Shown here one piece after another: positions 56,555-64,000 of a stretch of 64,000 nucleotides of DNA (its first letter is position 1; every line of letters begins with the position of its first letter). Position numbers and translations under genes: made by a program. The notes beneath the pieces are model-generated. The model was not told the DNA's origin. It saw only the letters and a program-made list of their open reading frames with translations, and did no database searches. The DNA is from Caproicibacter sp047777415 (lineage in GTDB: Bacteria > Bacillota > Clostridia > Oscillospirales > Acutalibacteraceae): NCBI GenBank assembly GCA_047777415.1, contig JBKEEO010000001.1:310001-374000 (forward strand). The letters run 5' to 3'.

Positions 56555-56572
56555 TTAAAGGGGGTATCTCCC

Positions 56573-58975
56573 ATGCAGTATGGATATTTTGACGACGCGA
56601 ACAGAGAGTATGTGATTACAAAACCGGATACGCCGGAGCCATGGGCCAACTATCTCGGCTCGCCTGAATACGGTGCAATCATTTCCAACAATGCCGGCGG
56701 ATACAGTTTTGTCCGCTCCGGTGCAAACGGCAGACTCCTGCGATATCGTTTTAACTCCATTCCAGCGGATCAGCCCGGGCGGTATATTTATATCCGTGAC
56801 AAGGCAAACGGTGATTTTTGGTCCGGTTCTTGGCAGCCCGTAGGCAAACCTTTGGATGTATACAGGAGCGAATGCCGCCATGGGCTTTCCTATACGGTTA
56901 TCACTTCATCCTATTCCGGCATTTCCACAGAAACACTGTATATGGTTCCTTTAGGAAGAACCCATGAGGTCTGGCGGTTTAAAATCCGAAATGACGGGAA
57001 CAAAAAACGCTCATTATCTGTGTTTGGCTGTGCGGAATTTACAAACGACGGCAACTACGAACAGGACGGCGTCAATTTGCAATACACCCAGTTTATCACC
57101 CGCACCTGTTTTAAGGAAAATCGGATTATGCAGCTTCACAATGAATTCTGGGGAAGAAAACCGAACGGTTCAAACGGAGAAGAAAGATTTTTTGGCGTTA
57201 CAGGTGCACCCGTTTCCGCCTGGTGCGGGGATCGTGAGGAGTTTATTGGCCCTTACAGAAGCTATGCAAATCCAATTTCCGTAGAAAAAGGCCAATGCAA
57301 AAACACACCCAATTACGGCGGCAATTCCGTCGGTGTACTTCAAATCGACTTCGAACTTGCCCCCGGCGAGGAAAAACAGCTGTGCTTTGTTTTAGGGCCC
57401 GGCGCGGACAATGAAGCGAAAAAAATCTTGGCGGAGTATGAGGATCCGCACTGCGCTGAAACACGTTGGGAAGAAATCAAAGATTTTTGGGAAGAAAAGC
57501 TCTGCCGCTTTTCTGTGAGCACCCCGAATGAAAATTTCAACCATATGGTAAACACATGGAACGCCTATCAGTGTTTTATTACCTTTATTTGGTCGCGTGC
57601 GGCATCATTTACCTATTGCGGGCTGCGCAACGGCCTCGGTTTCCGCGACACCGTTCAAGATATTCAGGGAATTCTACATCTGGTTCCCGAAATGGCGCTA
57701 GGACGCATTCGGCTGATGCTTTCCGGGCAAACATCCTGTGGAGCAGGACTGCCCCTGGTCGGGTTTCATCACGAGCCCGGTAATGTAAAATTACCAGGAG
57801 ACCCCGACTACGATTATGACCCCTACCGCTCGGATGACGCCCTTTGGCTGTTTCCGACAATTTCCCAATACATAGGAGAAACCGGGAATATCCAGTTCTT
57901 GGATGAGGTCATTCCGTTCGCGGACTGCGGCGAAGCGGATGTATATGAGCATCTGTGGCGGGCAATCCGATTTAGTCTAGACCACATCGGCGCGCATGGA
58001 CTGCCCGCCGGTCTGTACGCCGATTGGAATGACTGTTTGCGCATGGGCGAAAAGGGCGAATCCGTCTTTGTTGCTTTTCAGTTGTATTACGCCATGCGGA
58101 TTCTTCATGATTTTGCCCGCATGCGGGAAGACCATGAATCCATGGCTCAGTTGGACGCTGAATGTGCCAAGCTGAAAAAAGTCTTGAACGATGTTTGCTG
58201 GGATGGTGACCGTTACCTGCGCGGTATCCGCGAAAGCGGAGAAAAGGTCGGTTCCAAGGATGACCCGGAAGCAAACCTGTGGCTGAACCCTCAATCTTGG
58301 GCAGTTATCAGCGGATGTGCAGACAAGGAACAGGCTGAAACGGTTCTTGAAACAGTTTATCAAAGGCTGAATACCGAATACGGTGCGGTGATTCTCGACC
58401 CTCCTTACCGGGAACATGGATTTAACGGCACCCGTATGCTGCTTTTTAACCCCTCAATCAAAGAAAACGGATCGATTTTTTCGCAGACGCAGGGTTGGCT
58501 GATTCTGGCCGAAGCAATGGCGGGGCACGGTAATCGTGCGTTTGAGTATTACAGAAAATGCAACCCCGCGGAACAGAACGAACATGCCGAAATTCGCCGT
58601 CTGGAGCCATATGCGCACGGTCAGTTTGTGGAAGGGCCGCAAAGTCCTCATGCGGGCAGGGCTCATGTTCACTGGCTGACAGGTACTGCCTCCACCGTCA
58701 TGACTGCCTGCATCCGGGGTATTCTGGGGCTCTTGCCAACCGTGGACGGTCTGAAAATTCGACCGTGCGTACCGGCTGACTGGAAAGAATTCAAGATGGA
58801 AAAGGTATTTCGCGGAAAACGGCTTCACATTACGGTCAAAAATCCAAACGGGGCGCAGAGCGGGGACGTCCAAATCATTTTAAACGGTGAAACCCTTCCT
58901 GACGATTTGATTCCGTTTGGCCAGATGGAAACTGAAAATAATATTGTTGTAACTCTGCTTGGCACAACGCAATGA
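56573..58975 (+). CDS. GH94 family disaccharide phosphorylase (cellobiose phosphorylase-like)
   Basis: 800 residues. It splits a beta-linked disaccharide with phosphate to give a sugar-1-phosphate. The N-terminus MQYGYFDDANREYVITKPDT and NYLGSPEYGAIISNNAGGYS follow cellobiose phosphorylase. The catalytic acid is Asp in YADWNDCL (about 483). GLRNGLGFRDTVQDIQGIL, GSIFSQTQGW and PHAGRAHVHWLTG are family segments. Exact substrate (cellobiose, chitobiose or other) cannot be fixed. ATG 56573 follows AAAGGGGG. Own promoter and terminator. Confidence 0.88.
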   Translation: MQYGYFDDANREYVITKPDTPEPWANYLGSPEYGAIISNNAGGYSFVRSGANGRLLRYRFNSIPADQPGRYIYIRDKANGDFWSGSWQPVGKPLDVYRSECRHGLSYTVITSSYSGISTETLYMVPLGRTHEVWRFKIRNDGNKKRSLSVFGCAEFTNDGNYEQDGVNLQYTQFITRTCFKENRIMQLHNEFWGRKPNGSNGEERFFGVTGAPVSAWCGDREEFIGPYRSYANPISVEKGQCKNTPNYGGNSVGVLQIDFELAPGEEKQLCFVLGPGADNEAKKILAEYEDPHCAETRWEEIKDFWEEKLCRFSVSTPNENFNHMVNTWNAYQCFITFIWSRAASFTYCGLRNGLGFRDTVQDIQGILHLVPEMALGRIRLMLSGQTSCGAGLPLVGFHHEPGNVKLPGDPDYDYDPYRSDDALWLFPTISQYIGETGNIQFLDEVIPFADCGEADVYEHLWRAIRFSLDHIGAHGLPAGLYADWNDCLRMGEKGESVFVAFQLYYAMRILHDFARMREDHESMAQLDAECAKLKKVLNDVCWDGDRYLRGIRESGEKVGSKDDPEANLWLNPQSWAVISGCADKEQAETVLETVYQRLNTEYGAVILDPPYREHGFNGTRMLLFNPSIKENGSIFSQTQGWLILAEAMAGHGNRAFEYYRKCNPAEQNEHAEIRRLEPYAHGQFVEGPQSPHAGRAHVHWLTGTASTVMTACIRGILGLLPTVDGLKIRPCVPADWKEFKMEKVFRGKRLHITVKNPNGAQSGDVQIILNGETLPDDLIPFGQMETENNIVVTLLGTTQ

Positions 58976-58978
58976 TTA

Positions 58979-59023
58979 TAACAACACCCTTCCGCTGCTC
59001 TATTGCGGAAGGGTGTTGTTTCA
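58979..59023 (+). terminator. Terminator after the GH94 gene
   Basis: ACAACACCCTTCCGC pairs perfectly with GCGGAAGGGTGTTGTT around a 9-nt loop, followed by TTTC. Confidence 0.9.
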
Positions 59024-59089
59024 TACATTCCACGCATTCTCAATACTGTTTAATGAACAAGCAATTTTATCGAGAAATGAGGGGTACAG

Positions 59090-59836
59090 GTGCAGCACAA
59101 ACAACAATATGTGGCACAGCTTTTTTTGGCTAAACTTTCGTTTCTCCTTCTGTTTTTGCTTTTGGCAACAAGATGCGGACAAAACGCGCTGAGGATAACA
59201 GAAGATGCCGTACAGACCACTGCAAACTTCAGCGGAGAAAAAATTCTGCATGTTAAAAATATTCAGCAGCTTCCGGAACTTCCGTCCGGATGTGAAGTCA
59301 CCTCATCGGCCATTGTCATAAATTATCTGGGTTTTCAAATCAGCAAAACTGAATTGGCAGACTTCTTCCCCATAGGTGGCATGCCGCATCATCAAAACGG
59401 GGTGATAGTTGGACCAAACCCGTGGAAAGAATTTGCGGGAAGTCCCTACGAAAATGGATATGGATGCTTTGCTCCGGTTGTAACATCCGCACTCAATCAG
59501 TATCTCTCGTCCATCGGCAGTAAAATGAGGGCTGTAAATTTGAGTGGAACCAATGCCCGCAACTTACTTGGCTATATTGATAATGGTATACCGGTCATCG
59601 TCTGGGCAACCATCTCTATGAAAGAGCCTTACGATGGCAACAGCTGGTATTTGCAGGATACCGAAGAGCTTTTTACATGGCCTGCGCGTGAACATTGTCT
59701 GGTTCTAATCGGATATTCCGGCGGCAATGTAATACTCTGCGATCCGCTGAATTCACAGGGAACTACCCGATGTGAAATGTCTCTGTTTGAAAAGCGATAC
59801 AAACAGCTTTACTGTCAAGCTGTGGTCGTGCAATAG
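59090..59836 (+). CDS. C39-like (papain-fold) peptidase, exported or membrane-anchored
   Basis: 248 residues. A hydrophobic N-terminal segment (LAKLSFLLLFLLLATRC) serves as signal or anchor; its Cys is not a good lipobox. The Peptidase_C39_2 domain has Cys in LPSGCEVTS (about 68), His in REHCLVLIGY (about 202) and Asp in CDPL (about 218). IPVIVWATI is typical. It probably cuts peptides outside the membrane; the target is unknown. Start GTG 59090 after GAGGGG. Confidence 0.85.
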   Translation: MQHKQQYVAQLFLAKLSFLLLFLLLATRCGQNALRITEDAVQTTANFSGEKILHVKNIQQLPELPSGCEVTSSAIVINYLGFQISKTELADFFPIGGMPHHQNGVIVGPNPWKEFAGSPYENGYGCFAPVVTSALNQYLSSIGSKMRAVNLSGTNARNLLGYIDNGIPVIVWATISMKEPYDGNSWYLQDTEELFTWPAREHCLVLIGYSGGNVILCDPLNSQGTTRCEMSLFEKRYKQLYCQAVVVQ

Positions 59837-59847
59837 CAGAGTACAAC

Positions 59848-60522
59848 TTACAAAAGCCGTGTTTCATTGATTATCAGCTCAAACTGCAGGCCAAGGTACT
59901 GCGCTGCCTGACGGCACAGCACCATGCGCGTCATGAAAATTTCAAAGTATTCCATGACGGGGCAGATGGTAGTGTCAATCGTGATATTCAAAGTCGCAGT
60001 TTTGCGTTCGGTATCGATTTCCGTAACGGCGTGTTCCACGGCGTAATTGACGCGGTCATGGATATCATCCGTTACGGTTTCCCTGTTGCGCACACGGGTG
60101 CGGCGAACATCCCCTTTGTCGGATAAAATCAGCGCTGCGGCAATCGGGCTGACCGGCGCGGCTGTCCCCTCATCGTGATTTCCAATGGCTGCTGAAATTT
60201 GTGCCACTTCATCCGGCGGCATATTGAGCCGGTTCAAAATTTGAAAAGCCATCAATGCACCGCTTTGCGCGTGATTATATCGGTTTACCACATTTCCGAT
60301 ATCATGCATATATCCGGCGATGCGCGCAAGCTCGCAGGTACGCGCATCGAATCCAAGCTGTTCAAGAATGTTCCCGGCATAATTGGCCGAACGCTTCGCG
60401 TGAGGAAAGCCGTGTTCCGTAAAACCTATTTCGCCCAGATTACGGTTGCCCACTTCAATATACGCCTTGATTTCATCATTCTTTAAAATCTCAGAAAACG
60501 TGATATGGTTATATTTTGGCAT
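59848..60522 (-). CDS. HD domain phosphohydrolase
   Basis: 224 residues with HD metal ligands in FPHAKRSANYA, GYMHDIGNVV, IGNHDEGTAA and LSDKGDVRRTR, in the HD order (H...HD...D). Soluble. Such proteins hydrolyse nucleotides or phosphoesters; the substrate is unknown. It starts 12 nt after the dipeptidase stop codon and is probably co-transcribed with it. Confidence 0.88.
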   Translation of the reverse strand: MPKYNHITFSEILKNDEIKAYIEVGNRNLGEIGFTEHGFPHAKRSANYAGNILEQLGFDARTCELARIAGYMHDIGNVVNRYNHAQSGALMAFQILNRLNMPPDEVAQISAAIGNHDEGTAAPVSPIAAALILSDKGDVRRTRVRNRETVTDDIHDRVNYAVEHAVTEIDTERKTATLNITIDTTICPVMEYFEIFMTRMVLCRQAAQYLGLQFELIINETRLL

Positions 60523-60534
60523 CTGTCCCCTCCG

Positions 60535-61914
60535 TTAGGCTGTGAACATACGGTACATGGCTTCCAAACAAATCTGCGCATGAAGCATAAAGCGGTCAAT
60601 ATCAATGTGTTCATTCGTGTTGTGCAGACGCCGGTCCGGCTCATCCGGGAAGAATGGGCCAAATGCAACCGCATTTCCTTTCATGGCGCGCGCATACGTC
60701 CCGCCGCCCGTTGCATAAAGCTCCGCCGGCTTTCCTACGATATTGGCGTACGACTCTTGAAGAATGGAAATCAAGCGGCTGTCGCCCGGAAGATACAACG
60801 GTTTGGAATTTTCGTGTATCACTGCGGACAGGCCCGCTTCTTCCGCCTGGCGTTTGATTTGGGCAAAAATCTTATCCCCGTCGGATGTAACCGGATAGCG
60901 GATATCAATTCCGGCCTCCATGTGGGCTTCATCTGCATGGACAATTCCGAGGTTTAAAGTCAGCGGGCCGGACTGCTCATCGCTTTGGTTAACCCCGATG
61001 CCCGAACCGTCATAAAGGAATCCGATTTTCCTGTCCAAAAACGTGAACACTTCACCGAGCTCCTGCTGCGTGAGTACACCGGAAAGCAAGCGGAGCAGTG
61101 CGGCAGCAGCATTGAAACCGACCTGCGGCTGCATGGCGTGGGATGCCTTTCCCTGCGATACTATCCGGACTCCTCCCTCGGAAGGTTCAAAGGTAAAGCT
61201 ACCTTCGGCAGTCTTTGCTGCGTCTTTTAGGGCTTGAATGGTCTGCTCGGAGCAACTTAAAACAGCACAAGCGCGGTCCGGAACAGCATTATACACAACG
61301 CCTGCATCAAACTTTTTGACAATCCCGGAGTTTTTATCATTGGAACTTAGTTGAATCTGGAGAATTCCCTTTTCCCGGTTACAAATTCCATAATCAGAAT
61401 CCGGGGTAAAGCCCATAGTCGGCATTTCTTCCTTCTGAAAATAGTACGCCAAATCTTCCATGCCGGTTTCTTCCCCTGCGCCGAAGATAACCCGAAGGCG
61501 GCGGTTCCCTGTAACATTTGCGTCTTTTAGGGCTTTCAGACAATACAATGCAACAACGGCCGCTCCCTTGTCGTCCGCTACGCCGCGCCCATAAAGCAGG
61601 TTTCCTTTTTGCGTGAGCGTAAACGGATCGCTGTCCCAACCTTCGCCGGCGGGAACAACATCTATGTGCGCTGCAACTGCGGCTATTTCATCCCCGGAGC
61701 CGTACTCCGCGTGACCTGCGTAATGATCCACATTTTTAACGGTAAGACCCATTTTTTCAGCTTTATCGAGAATCAACCCGAGAGCCTTGGCCGATTCCTT
61801 CCCAAAAGGCATTCCTTCCTGCGCCGGACCGCGTACGGAAGGAATTGCCACTAACTCGGCAAGGTCCTTGAGAATCGCTTCGCGGTATTTTAATATTTCA
61901 GTACCAAATGTCAA
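60535..61914 (-). CDS. pepV: Dipeptidase of the PepV/Sapep type (M20)
   Basis: 459 residues. The metal-binding residues are His/Asp in AAHIDVVPAG (about 83), Asp in RGVADDKGA (about 117), Glu pair in GAGEETGM (about 150) and Asp in FTPDSDYG (about 176). A final His lies near the end (RLHNTNEHIDI). It hydrolyses dipeptides with broad specificity in the cytoplasm. Start TTG 61914, 6 nt after AAGGAGGATG. Confidence 0.93.
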   Translation of the reverse strand: MTFGTEILKYREAILKDLAELVAIPSVRGPAQEGMPFGKESAKALGLILDKAEKMGLTVKNVDHYAGHAEYGSGDEIAAVAAHIDVVPAGEGWDSDPFTLTQKGNLLYGRGVADDKGAAVVALYCLKALKDANVTGNRRLRVIFGAGEETGMEDLAYYFQKEEMPTMGFTPDSDYGICNREKGILQIQLSSNDKNSGIVKKFDAGVVYNAVPDRACAVLSCSEQTIQALKDAAKTAEGSFTFEPSEGGVRIVSQGKASHAMQPQVGFNAAAALLRLLSGVLTQQELGEVFTFLDRKIGFLYDGSGIGVNQSDEQSGPLTLNLGIVHADEAHMEAGIDIRYPVTSDGDKIFAQIKRQAEEAGLSAVIHENSKPLYLPGDSRLISILQESYANIVGKPAELYATGGGTYARAMKGNAVAFGPFFPDEPDRRLHNTNEHIDIDRFMLHAQICLEAMYRMFTA

Positions 61915-62009
61915 TCAAATCATCCTCCTTGTTTCTTTCAACATTATACCACCGAGATAAAATAAAAAAAGTATATTTTGGTGCAGTATGTAAAATTATA
62001 CGTAATAAA

Positions 62010-62048
62010 ATGAAAAAGACCGAAGTTTAAATTTCTTCGGTCTTTTTC
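62010..62048 (-). terminator. Bidirectional terminator overlapping the end of the GGDEF/EAL gene
   Basis: AAAAAGACCGAAG pairs with CTTCGGTCTTTTT around a 9-nt loop. The last codons of the gene (KKTEEI) form part of the stem. Confidence 0.85.
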
Positions 62049-63925
62049 GCAGATTCGCTGTTCGCTTCCGCTGTGCTGCAAAAAGTCCCCGGGCGCCCCA
62101 ACAATAGCAGTGCCTTTTCCTCTTCAACAGGCTCGCTGATAAGGTATCCCTGAATCAGATGGCATCCGGCTTGTAAAACACATTTCATCTGGTCCTCTGT
62201 TTCCACACCTTCCGCAATGACTTTTAGTTTCAGCCGGTGTGCAAGACTTATAATCATGCGTACAATGTCCTTTTCAACGTCATCGGTCGCTATTTCATTA
62301 ATAAAGCTTTTGTCAATTTTCACAGCATCAATCGGCAAATTTTTCAGATAGTTAAGAGAGGAGAAACCGGTGCCAAAATCGTCCAAATGGATTTGTATGC
62401 CGTGCCGTCTTAGAATTTGCAGTTTTGTCGTAACTTTATCAAAAGATTCAATCAAACAGGATTCCGTTATTTCAACCGCAACGCTGTTCGGCGTCAGGCC
62501 GTAATATTGGTATCGGCTGATAATGTAATCCGCATAATTTGCTCCTAAAAGTTCCATGGGAGAGGCGTTAAAGGAAACCGTAATTCCCCGGCCTTGCAAT
62601 TTTTTAGCAAAAGCAAAGGCATTCTCTATCATATAACGGCCTAACTCTTTAATAAATCCGGATTTTTCAGCCATAGGAATAAATTGGATGGGAGGTATCA
62701 TGCCAAATTCAGTGGTTTTCCAGCGTGCGAGCGTTTCAAATCCTGTAATCGTTTTGCTTTTGCAGTTATATTGCGGCTGAAAGCAACAAAACAGCTCCCC
62801 TTTCTCTATGGAAAATTTAAGCGCGCGTTCCAGCCAAAGTTGCCGTTCGATCCGATTTTTATAGTCTTCATTGAACAGGACATAGCTGCCTTTGCGTGTC
62901 TTCTTTGCCTCAGTAAGGATATATTCCGCTTTTCCTAGAACATCATCAAATTGCAGCGGCTCTTCCTTGCTGTTTTGATTGCAGGAAATCAGCATTGCCC
63001 CTACGCTGCAGGAAAGCTGAATGACAATCCCATTAATTAGATATGGTTCGTGAAATATTTTCATTGCCTTGTTAATGAGAAATTCCAGTTTGCCTTCCGA
63101 ATCCACCCCGTGAAATAAAATTGCAAATTCGTCACTGCCTATACGCCCCACAATATCCTGACTTGTTGCGAACCTTTTAAGCCGAGACGCTGCTTCACAG
63201 AGCAGCTGATCACCGGCATCGTGCCCAAAGGTATTGTTAATGGATTGCAACCCATCCACATCCAACAGCAACATACCGCCGCTTTGCTTATTTTTGCAGC
63301 AGTTTTCAACCCATCGGCTGAACTGTTTCAGAATGCCCTTTCGATTTGGTAGGTTGGTAAGAGTATCAAAATATGTAAAATACTTTTTCTGTTCTTCGCA
63401 TCTGATTTTCGCTTCGTAACGAAATCGCTTCCACTTAAAAAAATAAATAGATGCCAACACGAAAGCTATCGTGAGAATCAATAAAAAGGGGACACTAAGC
63501 AGTAGCATGTTGTGTGTGTGCGCAAAATGAATAGTTTCATGTAAATCAGATTGCTGTACTTGAACTGAGGTATTCGCAACATGTCCAGCTGTTTTATTTA
63601 AATCAGGCTTATCCGCAATTAAAATCCTATCTCCTAAATGTATTATAGTTGTACCGGACAGATTGGCATAAACTAGAGAATTCAATTGCGTTTTTCCCGT
63701 TTCTTCGGACAGTGCATGAATTTTCTTTTCATCCATTGTCTGGTGGAGAAAAACAGCCTGATTGGTTGGGATTTCTAAAGAAATTTGCTGCTCTGATTTC
63801 TCCTGTGTAACCATCATGTGTTTTATGAGAGTGCTGTGCAGCTTCATAGACAAACTGCCGCAAGTCAGCAAGAAAGCAGCAGGAACAATGATTAAAAAAA
63901 TTGCTTTCATCTTTGAAAAATTCAT
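62027..63925 (-). CDS. Membrane-bound GGDEF/EAL protein
   Basis: 632 residues. The first membrane segment (MKAIFLIIVPAAFLLTCGSL) and a second (LLLSVPFLLILTIAFVLASI, about 160) bracket an extracytoplasmic sensor of about 120 residues. The GGDEF domain has IGSDEF (about 258), with Ser in place of the second Gly, so cyclase activity is uncertain. The EAL domain has ETLAR (about 395) for EAL, with ITESCLIES, HLDDFGTGFSSLNYL and IAEGVETEDQ retained, so c-di-GMP hydrolysis is plausible. It could link c-di-GMP to motility. ATG 63925 behind AAAGGATG; the frame opens 19 codons earlier. Confidence 0.9.
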   Translation of the reverse strand: MNFSKMKAIFLIIVPAAFLLTCGSLSMKLHSTLIKHMMVTQEKSEQQISLEIPTNQAVFLHQTMDEKKIHALSEETGKTQLNSLVYANLSGTTIIHLGDRILIADKPDLNKTAGHVANTSVQVQQSDLHETIHFAHTHNMLLLSVPFLLILTIAFVLASIYFFKWKRFRYEAKIRCEEQKKYFTYFDTLTNLPNRKGILKQFSRWVENCCKNKQSGGMLLLDVDGLQSINNTFGHDAGDQLLCEAASRLKRFATSQDIVGRIGSDEFAILFHGVDSEGKLEFLINKAMKIFHEPYLINGIVIQLSCSVGAMLISCNQNSKEEPLQFDDVLGKAEYILTEAKKTRKGSYVLFNEDYKNRIERQLWLERALKFSIEKGELFCCFQPQYNCKSKTITGFETLARWKTTEFGMIPPIQFIPMAEKSGFIKELGRYMIENAFAFAKKLQGRGITVSFNASPMELLGANYADYIISRYQYYGLTPNSVAVEITESCLIESFDKVTTKLQILRRHGIQIHLDDFGTGFSSLNYLKNLPIDAVKIDKSFINEIATDDVEKDIVRMIISLAHRLKLKVIAEGVETEDQMKCVLQAGCHLIQGYLISEPVEEEKALLLLGRPGTFCSTAEANSESAKKTEEI

Positions 63926-64000
63926 GCTATCATCCTTTCTGTCCGACGTTTTTATTATACATGATTTAGAATTATAATCCATAAAAAATGGAATGAATCG

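Noticed and set aside
56573..58975. Firm assignment as cellobiose phosphorylase
   Set aside because: The N-terminus resembles cellobiose phosphorylase, but GH94 specificities cannot be separated by eye; kept at family level.

Overview
The window reads as chromosome of a flagellated, endospore-forming, low-GC Gram-positive anaerobe of the Clostridia (inference). It carries a sigma-28 flagellar late operon with the FliW/CsrA switch, the sporulation regulators SpoIIID and SigK, a glmS ribozyme, strong AGGAGG-type ribosome sites and frequent TTG/GTG starts. A family close to Oscillospiraceae/Ruminococcaceae is plausible but cannot be fixed from the sequence alone.

Layout. 0.4-6.8 kb: late flagellar operon flgM-flgN-flgK-flgL-orf-fliW-csrA, then flagellin (hag). 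Both transcription units start at near-consensus sigma-28 promoters, and the hag leader is rich in GGA (CsrA-type) sites. 6.9-9.2 kb: a GT2 glycosyltransferase with helical repeats, convergent with hag and probably acting on flagellin. 9.5-15 kb: enolase, an SDR/ThpR pair, a NYN-RNase/cold-shock fusion, an Lrp regulator and spoIIID. 15.2-21.2 kb: an rRNA operon on the minus strand, 16S-Ala-Ile-23S-Lys-Glu-5S-Asn, with an insertion in helix 45 of 23S and two tRNAs between 23S and 5S.

21.2-38.6 kb is a decaying accessory corridor. It has a transglutaminase-like lipoprotein, tRNA-Pro, three nearly identical 1332-bp IS256-family copies and a fossil of a fourth. It also has a 1133-residue glycosyltransferase/TPR/Rossmann/SGNH fusion flanked by an 18-bp inverted repeat. 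Broken genes there include an aminotransferase, an M20 amidohydrolase, a peptide-binding protein and a hydroxyacid dehydrogenase; an intact DUF362 protein and an IclR regulator also remain. 39-43.7 kb: aspartate ammonia-lyase and a metal-efflux operon (ArsR, HMA chaperone, P1B-ATPase) with a Tag glycosylase. 43.8-46 kb: an Xre regulator with a membrane-protein gene cut by a different IS256-type element that left a clean 8-bp duplication.

47.2-47.9 kb, just downstream of glmS, is the most interesting stretch. It looks like a 495-bp miniature Tn7-like element. Both termini begin TGTATA. There are three widely spaced repeats at one end and three repeats on a 20-bp pitch at the other. It sits 24 bp after the glmS stop codon, the classical attTn7 position. 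A second right-like end with four repeats lies in tandem behind it. No transposition genes are in the window.

47.9-64 kb is mostly ordinary chromosome: glmS with its ribozyme, sigK, a MATE exporter, a CFI-box protein, a DtxR/MntR-type regulator, aminopeptidase P, a GH94 phosphorylase, a C39-like peptidase, an HD hydrolase, a PepV-type dipeptidase and a GGDEF/EAL membrane protein.
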